Source of the DNA: Terriglobia bacterium
GTDB taxonomy: Bacteria > Acidobacteriota > Thermoanaerobaculia > Thermoanaerobaculales > Thermoanaerobaculaceae
NCBI GenBank assembly: GCA_020073245.1
Contig: JAIQFQ010000013.1
Span: 1 to 64,000 of the forward strand
DNA: 64,000 nucleotides
Reading direction: 5' to 3'
Position numbers and translations under genes: made by a program. The notes below the pieces were generated by a model. The model worked only from the letters and a program-made list of their open reading frames with translations. It ran no database searches and was not told where the DNA came from. Position 1 is the first letter of the stretch; each line of letters starts with the position of its first letter. Of the stretch, positions 23,442-31,896 are shown piece by piece.

Positions 23442-24547
23442 AGGTTTTCCTGGTTGCCGGCGAGGCGAGCGGCGACCTTCACGCCGCGAATCTGGTGCGT
23501 GCCCTTCGGGCGGCGGCACCCGAGGTCGAGGCGTTCGGGGTCGGGGGCGAGAGACTCCGCGAGGCGGGACTCGATTGCATCGCGCGCAGCGAGGAGCTCT
23601 CGGTCATGGGGCTCGCCGAGGTGGTGCGCGACCTGCCGCGGCTGATGCGCCTCTCGCGCCGCGTGCGTGAGGACGCCCTCGCGCGGCGGCCGGACGTGGC
23701 CGTGCTGGTGGACTCGCCGGACTTCAACCTTCCGCTCGCCCGCCATCTGCGCCGCGCCGGGATCCCGGTCGTCGTCTACGTCTCGCCGCAACTCTGGGCG
23801 TGGCGCTCGGGAAGGGTGCGGCGCATCCGGCGCGACGTGCGTCGCGTGCTGTGCATCCTCCCGTTCGAGGTAGGGTTCTACGCCGCGCACGGTGTCACCG
23901 CCGAGTACGTGGGGCATCCTCTCGTGGACGAGTTGGCCCCGGTGATGTCCGCGCCTCCCCCGCGTGAGCCGGCCACCCTGGCGCTGTTGCCTGGCTCGCG
24001 CTGGCACGAGGTCGAGGCGCTTCTTCCGACCATGCTTCGGGCCGCAGCCGACCTCTCCGGAGAAGTGCCCGACCTGGCGGTCCGTCTGGTCGCGGCGCCG
24101 GGGCTGGAGCGCGAGAGGCTCTCGGCGATGATCGCGGGCGCGGCGCTCCCGGTCGAAGTCGTCACGGAGGATCGTCATCGCGCCCTCGCGGCGTGCGCCG
24201 TGGCCATGGTCGCCTCCGGCACCGCCACCCTCGAGTGCGCGCTGCTCGACGTCCCGATGGTCGTCGGGTACCGTTTGCACCCGCTCTCGTACGCGCTTGC
24301 CAAGTGGTTGGTTCGGGTGCCCCACGTCGCCCTTGTGAACCTCGTGGCACAAGCCCGGATCGCTCCTGAAGCCGTGCAGCACGAGTTCAGAGCCGGGCGC
24401 CTGCTTTCCGAAGCTCGTAGACTGTTGGGACCCGACGGCGAAGGCCAGCGCGCCGAGCTTGCGGAGGTGCGGAGGCGGCTCGGCGGCCCGGGCGCCAGCG
24501 CCCGCGCGGCGAGGGCCGTCCTGGCGGTGGCAAGGGAGGCGGCGTGA
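23438..24547 (+). CDS. lpxB: Lipid-A-disaccharide synthase
   Basis: 369 residues from GTG 23438. GT19 enzyme that joins UDP-2,3-diacylglucosamine and lipid X to form the lipid A disaccharide at the inner face of the cytoplasmic membrane. Visible signatures: the start FLVAGEASGDLHAANL, then DSPDFNLPLAR, YVSPQLWAWRSGR, VGHPLVDE, LALLPGSRWHEV and ASGTATLECALLDVPMVVGYR. The gene overlaps both neighbours by 4 bases. Its presence shows that the organism makes lipid A. Confidence 0.95.
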   Translation: MKVFLVAGEASGDLHAANLVRALRAAAPEVEAFGVGGERLREAGLDCIARSEELSVMGLAEVVRDLPRLMRLSRRVREDALARRPDVAVLVDSPDFNLPLARHLRRAGIPVVVYVSPQLWAWRSGRVRRIRRDVRRVLCILPFEVGFYAAHGVTAEYVGHPLVDELAPVMSAPPPREPATLALLPGSRWHEVEALLPTMLRAAADLSGEVPDLAVRLVAAPGLERERLSAMIAGAALPVEVVTEDRHRALAACAVAMVASGTATLECALLDVPMVVGYRLHPLSYALAKWLVRVPHVALVNLVAQARIAPEAVQHEFRAGRLLSEARRLLGPDGEGQRAELAEVRRRLGGPGASARAARAVLAVAREAA

Positions 24548-26400
24548 AGGCGCTGCGCAGGATCCTCAGGCTCTTGCGTCCGCACCTCGGCTGGGTGGTG
24601 ACGGCGGCCGTGTTCATGGTTGGCGTGGCGCTCGCCACCGTCGTGATGCTCTTCCTCATCGGCCCGATCCTGGAGACCGCCCTGGGGTCGTCGGTGTCGC
24701 TGCCGGTCCTGTCGGGGGGCCACGCGGCCGGCGGTGCGCACGGCGCCTCCGGGGCGGGCCAGCTGGCGCCGGTCCGGCTTCTGCAGACGTGGTTCGAAGA
24801 CGCCCGCGCCTCGCTGCGCCGGATCCTTCCCACCGACGCGGGCGTGATCCTTCTGCTCGGGTTCCTGGCGGTGGTCGCGAAGAACGCGTTCACGTACTTC
24901 GGTCACTACGCGATCTACCGTGCCGGCCTGGCGGCGGTGAAGGACCTCCGCGATCTCCTGATGGACCGGCTTCTCGGCCAGTCTGCGGTGTTCTACCAGA
25001 GACAGCCGACGGCGGTCCTGATGTCCCGGGTCACCAACGACATCGAGCAGATCACCGTCGTGATCTCCGACCGCCTCTCCGACGTGGTGCAGGACTCGTT
25101 CACGGTCGTCGGCGTTCTCGTCTACGTGCTGTCGCTCAACCTCCGGCTCGCTCTTACCGTGTTGGTGGGCGTGCCGTTGTTCCTCTGGCCGATCCTGCAC
25201 TTCACCGAGAAGCTGCGACGGCGGTCCCACCAGAGCCAGGAGCGCCTTGGCGAGATGAACGCGGTCGTCGACGAGGTGCTCAAGGGCTACCGCGTCGTGC
25301 AGTCGTTCGGCATGGAGCCGTTCGAGGCGACCCGCTTCCGCGAGACGACGCGTCGTCACTTCAAGGCCAACCTTAAGGCGCGCAAGGTGCTCGCCCTCAA
25401 CGCCCCGGTCGTCGAGGTGATCGGCGCCGCGGGCGTGCTCGGCCTCTTGCTGTACGCCCACCGGTTGATCGGCGCCGGGACGATGACAGCGGCGTCGTTC
25501 GCGTCGTTCCTCGTCGGTCTGTACTCTTTGTACACGCCGATCAAGCGCCTCACCCGGGTCAACCTGGCGCTTCAGGGTGCGGTGGCCGCGGGGGAGCGCG
25601 TGTTCTCCGCGATCGACGAGCCGGTGGCCGTCCACGACGCTCCGGGCGCCCGCGAGCTGCCCCGCATTCGCGAGGAGATCCGGTTCCAGGGCGTCTCGTT
25701 CGCCTACGAGCCCGACAAACCGGTGCTGCGCGGCCTCGACGTCACGATCCCGGCCGGGAAGGCTGTCGCCCTCGTCGGTCCCTCGGGCGCCGGCAAGTCC
25801 ACGGTGGCTCAGCTCCTGCCGCGCTTCTGGGACGTGCAGGAGGGGCGGATCACGATCGACGGGACCGACATCCGCGGCGTGACGCTCGCTTCGCTGCGCG
25901 GGCAGCTCGGTCTTGTCACGCAGGAGACCGTCCTCTTCAACACCACGGTGGCGGCCAACATCGCATACGGGCAGAGCACGATCGACCGCGAGCGGCTGCT
26001 GGCGTGCGCACGCGCCGCGTTCGCCGATGAGTTCATCCTCGAGTTCCCCGACGGCTACGACACAGTGATCGGAGAGGCCGGGGCCCGCCTATCGGGCGGG
26101 CAGCGTCAGCGGATCGCGGTCGCGCGGGCGCTCTACAAGGACCCGCCGATTCTGATCCTCGACGAGGCGACCTCGGCCCTCGACGCCGAGTCCGAGGCCA
26201 TCGTCCAGCGCGCCCTCGAGAACCTCATGCAGGGGCGCACCACGCTCGTGATCGCCCATCGCCTCGCGACCGTCCGGAACGCCGACACGATCGCGGTGAT
26301 GGAGGACGGGCGGGTGGTCGAGCTGGGGAGCCACGTCGAGCTGCTGGCGAGCGGCGGAGTGTATGCGCGCCTCGCCAACATGCAAGGCATCACCGAGTAG
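24544..26400 (+). CDS. ABC transporter, MsbA-type lipid exporter (fused TMD-NBD)
   Basis: 618 residues: an N-terminal type-IV ABC exporter membrane domain with six segments (about residues 15-330), then an ATPase domain with Walker A GPSGAGKST (~residue 415), Q-loop TQETVLF, signature LSGGQRQR (~517), Walker B ILILDEATSALD and switch His in VIAHRLATVR. The loop after the first membrane segment is longer than in E. coli MsbA and Gly/Ala/His-rich. GTG overlaps the lpxB stop (GTGA), so the pair very likely makes and flips lipid A. Strictly it could carry another lipid or peptide. Confidence 0.85.
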   Translation: MKALRRILRLLRPHLGWVVTAAVFMVGVALATVVMLFLIGPILETALGSSVSLPVLSGGHAAGGAHGASGAGQLAPVRLLQTWFEDARASLRRILPTDAGVILLLGFLAVVAKNAFTYFGHYAIYRAGLAAVKDLRDLLMDRLLGQSAVFYQRQPTAVLMSRVTNDIEQITVVISDRLSDVVQDSFTVVGVLVYVLSLNLRLALTVLVGVPLFLWPILHFTEKLRRRSHQSQERLGEMNAVVDEVLKGYRVVQSFGMEPFEATRFRETTRRHFKANLKARKVLALNAPVVEVIGAAGVLGLLLYAHRLIGAGTMTAASFASFLVGLYSLYTPIKRLTRVNLALQGAVAAGERVFSAIDEPVAVHDAPGARELPRIREEIRFQGVSFAYEPDKPVLRGLDVTIPAGKAVALVGPSGAGKSTVAQLLPRFWDVQEGRITIDGTDIRGVTLASLRGQLGLVTQETVLFNTTVAANIAYGQSTIDRERLLACARAAFADEFILEFPDGYDTVIGEAGARLSGGQRQRIAVARALYKDPPILILDEATSALDAESEAIVQRALENLMQGRTTLVIAHRLATVRNADTIAVMEDGRVVELGSHVELLASGGVYARLANMQGITE

Positions 26401-26807
26401 GCGCCTGTACTAGGCGCCGCCGGCGCCGGACCTCTGGCTGCGTTGCAGATCGCGGCCACGCGTCCTCATGTAGCCTCCGGCTACACTCCGGCGCGGGCCG
26501 CTCCCGCGCCTTGCCATAGGCCCAACGGCGGCGGCGCGGCTACACGCCTCAGGCGGACCGCCCTGCCAATCTTGACCCGTGGGAAATCCCTGTCATTGCG
26601 AGGAGGGCCGCCGCAGGCGGCCCGACGAAGCAATCTCGCGGTCATCGTGAGGTTGCTCCGGCGAGCGTGCGGTGGACACACCGGGATTGCTTCGTCGCCC
26701 CGGCTGCGCCGGGGTTCTTCGCAATGACAGGGATTCCCGAATGAAGACGCGGACGTGGTTTGTTTCCGTCCTTAGCGGACCACGGCCCACGAACCACGAA
26801 CCACGAA
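26401..26807. other. Intergenic: second copy of the composite dispersed repeat
   Basis: No gene. Almost the entire gap between msbA and the convergent membrane protein gene is made of the repeat at 26443-26814. Confidence 0.75.
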
Positions 26808-26814
26808 TCACGGT
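26443..26814. repeat. Composite dispersed repeat, copy 2
   Basis: Same module order and orientation as 8886-9257. Module 1 at ~26449-26557 (GTAGCCTCCGGCTACACTCC, CCGCTCCCGCGCCTTGC). Module 2 at ~26592-26731, bounded by TGTCATTGCGAG and TTCGCAATGACA with inner GAAGCAATCTC / GGGATTGCTTC. Module 3 at 26776-26814, a CCACGAACCACGAACCACG run. The stop codon of the following minus-strand gene lies inside module 3. Confidence 0.8.
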
Positions 26815-28673
26815 CGTTGAGGCTTCATCCCCCACAGCTGCACGGAGAGCTTCCGCGTGTCGCCGCCCCCGGGCGCGTACGCTTCGGCGCGGCGGAAGAC
26901 GAGGCGGCTGGTGCGGCCGGGTTTGAAGAACCGGGCGTCGATCGCCCGCATGGCTCGCGGCGCGTCGCCGGGGACTGTGAGCGCGGTCGCGCCGTCGACG
27001 AGCAGCTCGAGCGGGGCCGGGCCCGGGTAAGGGACGACGTCGACGAAGAGCCCGGCTCCGGGATGGAGCGGCGGGACGAGGACCTCGGCCTCCTTGCCGC
27101 CCCAAATGAACTTCTCCGCCGTGCCCGGGACCACCTCCGGCAGCCACCAGCCGCGCACAGGCAGCGGCACGTCGGCGGCGACGAGGCCGTTCAGGAAACG
27201 GCCCTGGGTCAGCGAGCGCAAGCCGTCGGACACGCCGGCAAAACGCTGCTCCTGCCCCGAAAGTCCGGCAAAGTAGTGGAACGGGTACTCGGTGACGAGG
27301 ATGTACGGGCCGGCTGGCAGGCCCCTTGAGTCCGGGCTCGAGGGGGCAAGGTGCCACTTGAACCACCAGAACCCGCCGGCCGCGCGGTCCAGCTCCGCCT
27401 GATACGAAAGGAACGGATAGAGACCGGGCTCGACGACAAGCTCTTCGCTGGCCTCCTTCGAAGCGCGCACCGCGGCCTGCACGGCGCCCCACCCCGGCAT
27501 CAACGTGCGGTGCTGCTCGGAAAGCAACGGGACGCCCTGAACGACCCAGGCGATACCGAGCGCGGCCAGACCGCCCACAGCGACGAGCGGAGGCGCGGCA
27601 GCCGTCACCGCTGCGGCGAGGAGCGGGGCGGCAGCCTCCTGGAGCGGCACTGCGTAACGCGGGGAGGTCCGGCCCTGCAGCCAGACGAACTGGGCGACGG
27701 TGACGGCCAGGATCATGACCCACGCGGCGGCCGATCGCCGGCCGACCCTGCGAGCCCAGACCAGAACCCCGAGCAGCGCGAGGACGGCGATGCCAGCCGC
27801 GAACCACGGTCCGCCGAATCCCTTGACGATCCCGAGGTCGAGCACGCCGCCGGGGTTGTTCACGGCCAGGTTGTGAGCGTGGTTGGCGGCGTGCCTCGTG
27901 AATGCCGAAACGAAGGGCTGCCAGCTTCCCTGGGCCAGCACGAGACCAGCGCCGGCGGCTGCCGTCACGACGATGCCCACCCCGATGCCGGGCAGGAGGC
28001 GGTGTCGCGGGCGCACGGTCAGAGCTCCGGCGAGCCACAGGAGCGCGAGCGGCAGGAGCAGCACGGGACGAACGAGGAACGCGGCGGTGACGAGGAGTGT
28101 GAACGCGTCGGCGCGCCGCCCTTCCAGTCCCCACGCCGCCAGCGCCGCGGCCCACAGCGCGAAGAACGCCGATGTCGTGTCGGTGAAGCCCCGTCCTGCA
28201 TGGAGCCACACGCCCGGCACGAACAGCGCAACCAGGGCTGCCGCCGCGGCCGCCGGGGCCGGGGCGACGCGTCGCCCAAGCGCTGCAAGAGGGAACAACG
28301 TCAGGCATGAGGCGGCTGCGGAGAGGATCTGCAATCCTCTGAGGGGATCCGCCACGAGCGGCAGCATCAGCCAACCCAGTGCCATCCATAGAGGGAACCC
28401 GGGTGGGTGCGGAAAGTGCGACGGGAGGTCGAAGTTGAGGAGTCCGCGGGAGAACAACGTCTCGTCCAGCTCCCACGGACCGGACGGCAGCAGCGCGAAG
28501 CGGCTGAGGACGAGGATGGCGAACGCGGCGACCGAGATCGCCACGTCGAGCCGCGGGCGGAACAGCCCGAAGAGGCGCCACGTCCAGATTCGTGCGGTGT
28601 ACGATAGGCCGCGTCGAGTTTCGTGGATCGGCTGGTCGCTCGTCTTGGCCGCGGGGAAGGACTCGTTCGTCAC
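26808..28673 (-). CDS. Polytopic membrane protein, GT-C/PMT-like glycosyltransferase candidate
   Basis: 621 residues. About 11-12 membrane segments in the first ~390 residues, then a ~230-residue soluble C-terminal region. The first extracytoplasmic loop contains WELDETLFSRG followed by HPPGFPLWM, matching the acidic metal-binding motif and the HPPL-type loop of GT39/ArnT-like enzymes, which use polyprenyl-phosphate sugars. The C-terminal domain is beta-rich and unfamiliar. GTG 28673 has no SD; TAGATT lies exactly 7 bases upstream, suggesting a leaderless mRNA. It is divergent from yicC. Sugar donor and acceptor are unknown. Confidence 0.7.
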   Translation of the reverse strand: MTNESFPAAKTSDQPIHETRRGLSYTARIWTWRLFGLFRPRLDVAISVAAFAILVLSRFALLPSGPWELDETLFSRGLLNFDLPSHFPHPPGFPLWMALGWLMLPLVADPLRGLQILSAAASCLTLFPLAALGRRVAPAPAAAAAALVALFVPGVWLHAGRGFTDTTSAFFALWAAALAAWGLEGRRADAFTLLVTAAFLVRPVLLLPLALLWLAGALTVRPRHRLLPGIGVGIVVTAAAGAGLVLAQGSWQPFVSAFTRHAANHAHNLAVNNPGGVLDLGIVKGFGGPWFAAGIAVLALLGVLVWARRVGRRSAAAWVMILAVTVAQFVWLQGRTSPRYAVPLQEAAAPLLAAAVTAAAPPLVAVGGLAALGIAWVVQGVPLLSEQHRTLMPGWGAVQAAVRASKEASEELVVEPGLYPFLSYQAELDRAAGGFWWFKWHLAPSSPDSRGLPAGPYILVTEYPFHYFAGLSGQEQRFAGVSDGLRSLTQGRFLNGLVAADVPLPVRGWWLPEVVPGTAEKFIWGGKEAEVLVPPLHPGAGLFVDVVPYPGPAPLELLVDGATALTVPGDAPRAMRAIDARFFKPGRTSRLVFRRAEAYAPGGGDTRKLSVQLWGMKPQRP

Positions 28674-28680
28674 GGGTCCG

Positions 28681-28686
28681 AATCTA
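28681..28686 (-). promoter_or_regulatory. -10 element of probable leaderless promoter
   Basis: TAGATT on the minus strand, 7 bases before the GTG at 28673. Confidence 0.45.
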
Positions 28687-28727
28687 CCACGAAGAGCCGA
28701 CGGCCGACCGGCCGGAAAGGATGCGCA

Positions 28728-29621
28728 ATGGCGGACGTGTTGCGCAGCATGACCGGTTTCGGACAGGCTCAGGGGCAGCTCTCGGACCGCCTCGCGGCCG
28801 AGCTACGGATGACCTCTGTCAATTCGCGTTTCCTCGAGGTGGCGCTGCGCACGCACCCGCGGATCGAGACCGCAGAGATCGAGGCGGCGCTTCGCCCGGT
28901 GCTCTCGGCAGGCCTCAGCCGCGGGCGGATCCAGGTGACGCTCGATCTGCGCCCGCTCGTCCGGTCGGCGAGCGGGCTCGTCCTTCACTGGGAGCTGGCG
29001 TCGCAGCTGATGGAGGCTCTGGCGCAGAGGCCGCAAGGGCTGGAGCTGGCGCCGCTCGCGCTCCGGGACCTGCTCGCGCTTCCGGGGTTTGCCGAGGGGG
29101 GCGGGGAAGCGGTGCTCAGCACGAACGAGCAGCAGGCCGTACTGGACCTCGCAGCCCAGGCGCGGGACGCCCTCATGGCGCAACGCGAGCGTGAGGCGGC
29201 AGCTTTGCTTCCGCAAATCAACGGCGAGCTCGCCGAGCTCGTCTCGTTCCGGCGGTGGCTCGCCGAGGTCAACGAGCAGGTGCGGACGGCCCTCTTCGGT
29301 CGGCTGAAGGAGCGGCTGGCCACGCTGCTCGAGGGCGCCGAGGTCAACCAAGAGCGACTGCTCCAGGAGGCGGCGATCGCCGCCGACCGCTCCGACGTTG
29401 CCGAGGAAGCGCAGCGCCTCGCGGCCCACTTGGCCCACTTCGAATCGCTGCTCTCGGAGGGCGGCCCGGTGGGGAAGAAGATCGACTTCCTCCTGCAGGA
29501 GCTGCTGCGCGAGGTGAACACCTCGGCCTCGAAGTGCCGCGAGGTCGGGATGGGGGAGCGGGTCGTCGCCGCGAAGGCGTCTCTCGAGAAGCTGCGCGAA
29601 CAGTGCGCCAATCTGGAGTGA
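28728..29621 (+). CDS. yicC: YicC family endoribonuclease
   Basis: 297 residues, usual for YicC. The opening MTGFGQAQGQ, then MTSVNSRFLEVALR, the central NEQVRTALFGRLKERL and the C-terminal block GKKIDFLLQELLREVNTSASKC are family signatures. YicC proteins are endoribonucleases implicated in small-RNA turnover and stationary-phase physiology in E. coli. ATG 28728 follows GGAAAGG; longer readings are unsupported. Often next to gmk in other genomes, here flanked instead by two membrane glycosyltransferase-like genes. Confidence 0.92.
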   Translation: MADVLRSMTGFGQAQGQLSDRLAAELRMTSVNSRFLEVALRTHPRIETAEIEAALRPVLSAGLSRGRIQVTLDLRPLVRSASGLVLHWELASQLMEALAQRPQGLELAPLALRDLLALPGFAEGGGEAVLSTNEQQAVLDLAAQARDALMAQREREAAALLPQINGELAELVSFRRWLAEVNEQVRTALFGRLKERLATLLEGAEVNQERLLQEAAIAADRSDVAEEAQRLAAHLAHFESLLSEGGPVGKKIDFLLQELLREVNTSASKCREVGMGERVVAAKASLEKLREQCANLE

Positions 29622-29630
29622 GACAGAGCT

Positions 29631-29771
29631 CCGGGCACCGGGCACAGGGCACCGAGGAGCTAAGGGGCGGAGGAGCAGAGGGGCAGAGGGGCGACGCCAG
29701 TTCGAAGGTTGGAAAGTTCGCAGGTTCTAACGAGACAGTGAAGAGTGAAGAGTTGAGAGTGAAGAGTTGAA
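29631..29771. repeat. Chained micro-repeat block of four types
   Basis: Four modules in a row: CCGGGCACCGGGCACAGGGC (29631-29655), GGGGCGGAGGAGCAGAGGGG (29656-29697), TTCGAAGGTTGGAAAGTTCG (29700-29730), then GTGAAGAGTGAAGAGTTGAG (29738-29771). The TTG start of the next gene lies in the last module. Confidence 0.75.
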
Positions 29772-31284
29772 AGGCACGGAAGCAAGAACGCCGCAAGCCG
29801 CGGGCTGGACGACACGGCGCTACATCTGGCTGCTGGTGGCCTTCGTGGTGGTGCACGGGGTGCTCGCGGTGATCCTGCCGGTGTCGGGCGACGAAGCGTA
29901 CTACTGGGACTGCTCGCGCCACCCCGACTGGGCGACGTACGACCAGCCGCCCCTGATGATGCTCGCCCCGATCCCGTTCCGGGCGGTGCTCGGCGAGACA
30001 CGCGTCGCCGTGCGGGGCCCCGCGATTCTGGCGAGCTTCCTGATCGGTGTCTTCCTGCTGCCGTTGGTGCAGCGCCTCGGCGGCGGCCCCCGCGAGGCCG
30101 CGTGGGCATACCTCCTGCTCCACGCGACACCGCTGTTCCTCTTCGGTTCGTTCTACGCGTCGACGGATGTCGGGATGATGGCAGGCTACATCGGCGCGAC
30201 CTGGGCAGCGGTCGCGATCGCACAGGGCGAAGAACGGGCGTGGTGGGGGTTCGGCGTCGCGGTCGCCCTCGGTTTTCTGGCCAAGTTTCCTGCCGTTCTG
30301 GTGCTGCCGGTCCTCGTTCCGGTCCTGCTGCGGCGGGATCTGCGCGCACACCTGCGAACGCCGGTGCCGTACCTCGCCGGGATGCTCTCGGCGGGGCTCA
30401 CCGCGCCGGTGTGGGTCTGGGGTGCGCGTCACGACTGGGTAAACCTCGCGTTCCAGCTTCAGCAGCGGCACGACCGCGGGGCCTTCACCCTCGTCCACCT
30501 GCTCGCGTTCATCGTTTTCTCCGTGTTGCTCGTCTCGCCGCCCCTGTTCGCGGCGATGGCAAGCGCATGGTGGAAGGCATGGCGGCGGCGCGACGCCGCG
30601 TGGAACGTGGTGCTGGTCGGAGCCGCGGTGCCGTTCGTCTTCTTCGGGTGGGTCGCGTTGCGTGAAGACGCCGCGCCCCATTGGGGCGCCCCCGGCATGG
30701 TGCTCGGCGCCGCCGTCCTCGCGCTGCTGGTGCCGCGACCTCGGCGGCTGGTCGCGTGGGGCGCCGGCTTCGGCGTCGCGTTGTCAGTGGCGGCAGTCGC
30801 GCTCGTGGTGTTCGCGACGACGGCCCTCGACGTGAGCTGGCCGGTCGTCGGGAGGGCACGCGGGGCTGTCGCCGACGCGCTGGCGGCCGCCGTCGCCAAC
30901 GACGAGATCGTGGCCGAGGTCGAACGGCGCCTTGCGCCGGGGGAGATGATGGCCTCCGAGAGCTACACGGACGTTCACCTGTACGCGTTCCTGTCGGGGG
31001 GAAGGATCCCGACGAGGCTCGCCCGAGTCCACGGCGGCATCCACGGGCTCGCCTCGCTCTACTGGTACAGGCCCGAGGAGCTGCGCGGCAAGGACTTTCT
31101 CTTTGTCACGGAACGGGACGGCCTGGGCGACGGCCTGCGTCAGGCCTTTGCGGTGGTCAGCGAGGAGGCTCCGCTCGTGATCCAGCACAACGGCAGGACG
31201 GTGCGGCGCGTCCACTTCCTGCGGTGCCGCGACCTGCGGAGTCCAGAAGGCGTGTTCACCCGCCTGCCGGCCGGGACGTCGTAG
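29767..31284 (+). CDS. Glycosyltransferase family 39-like (PMT/ArnT) membrane protein
   Basis: 505 residues with about ten membrane segments and a ~130-residue soluble tail. SGDEAYYWDCSRHPDWATYDQPPLMML in the first loop contains the acidic catalytic/metal pair and the DQPPL motif typical of the ArnT/PMT_2 group that transfers a sugar from a polyprenyl-phosphate donor on the outer side of the cytoplasmic membrane. The TTG start at 29767 lies within a repeat block (GAAGAGTTG), so the true start may be elsewhere; the hydrophobic part begins ~20 residues in. Acceptor could be lipid A, protein or polysaccharide. Lies just after yicC. Confidence 0.78.
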   Translation: MKGTEARTPQAAGWTTRRYIWLLVAFVVVHGVLAVILPVSGDEAYYWDCSRHPDWATYDQPPLMMLAPIPFRAVLGETRVAVRGPAILASFLIGVFLLPLVQRLGGGPREAAWAYLLLHATPLFLFGSFYASTDVGMMAGYIGATWAAVAIAQGEERAWWGFGVAVALGFLAKFPAVLVLPVLVPVLLRRDLRAHLRTPVPYLAGMLSAGLTAPVWVWGARHDWVNLAFQLQQRHDRGAFTLVHLLAFIVFSVLLVSPPLFAAMASAWWKAWRRRDAAWNVVLVGAAVPFVFFGWVALREDAAPHWGAPGMVLGAAVLALLVPRPRRLVAWGAGFGVALSVAAVALVVFATTALDVSWPVVGRARGAVADALAAAVANDEIVAEVERRLAPGEMMASESYTDVHLYAFLSGGRIPTRLARVHGGIHGLASLYWYRPEELRGKDFLFVTERDGLGDGLRQAFAVVSEEAPLVIQHNGRTVRRVHFLRCRDLRSPEGVFTRLPAGTS

Positions 31285-31297
31285 CGGCCGGCCGCAC

Positions 31298-31702
31298 CTA
31301 CCCCGGGCCCAGCGGCCCCGGCGGCGGTTCCTTTGGTCGGGGCGTAGGGGCCGGCTCGGGCTCGATCACCGCGATCAGCGAGCGTCTCCCGATCTTGAAC
31401 GACGCGTTGACCTTGCCTTCCGTGCGCACGGTTGCGCCCAGATACGGCAGCGGTTTCTTGGTCACCACGCCGATCGCCCCGGTTCCGTCGTCCAGCACGT
31501 AGCACTTGAGCAACGGCATGTCGATGCGTTCCTTCACCTTGCCGGAGACCACGACGGTCTTGCCGTCGTACTGCGCCGGGTTCTTTGCGATCGCGCCGGC
31601 GTTCGAGGAGAGGAGACGGGTACACGAGGCGGCAGCGAGGCCGCCTCCCAGGATAAGCATGACGACGGGCAGCCGCTTGCCCCGAGTCGGTGTGTGATCC
31701 AT
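31298..31702 (-). CDS. Lipoprotein with OB-fold (tRNA_anti-like) domain
   Basis: 134 residues from ATG 31702 (GAGGAGAGAGCG upstream). N-terminal signal with a lipobox ending LAAASC, so a lipid-anchored envelope protein. The following domain, AGAIAKNPAQYDGKTVVVSGKVKERI ... CYVLDDGTGAIGVVTKKPLPYLGATVRTEGKVNA, has the five-strand OB-fold pattern seen in tRNA_anti-like/BOF-type lipoproteins. A Pro-rich tail ends the protein. Divergent from asnS but unlikely to act in translation because it is exported. Ligand unknown. Confidence 0.7.
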   Translation of the reverse strand: MDHTPTRGKRLPVVMLILGGGLAAASCTRLLSSNAGAIAKNPAQYDGKTVVVSGKVKERIDMPLLKCYVLDDGTGAIGVVTKKPLPYLGATVRTEGKVNASFKIGRRSLIAVIEPEPAPTPRPKEPPPGPLGPG

Positions 31703-31867
31703 CGCTCTCTCCTCGCTGGTCACCGCCCGCTTCGGTCACCGGTCGGATGAACCGTTCGACCGGGCGCACCGCCGAGCGCGGGGCGGCGGCCCGGCACCCG
31801 AGCATTGTAGTGCGGGGCCGGCCCCTGTCCAGGGGCGGACGGGCGTGGCTCCGGCCCGACCCTGCGC

Positions 31868-31873
31868 TACAAT
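31868..31873 (+). promoter_or_regulatory. -10-like TACAAT upstream of asnS
   Basis: GCTACAAT, 23 bases before the ATG, giving a short leader that contains the GGAGG ribosome-binding site. No good -35. The same GCTACAAT precedes leuS. Confidence 0.4.
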
Positions 31874-31896
31874 GCGCGGCCTGACGGAGGTTTGCG

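Noticed and set aside
29631..29771. CRISPR-like or simple tandem repeat array
   Set aside because: Units are 6-9 bases, degenerate, without constant spacers, and no cas gene is in the window.
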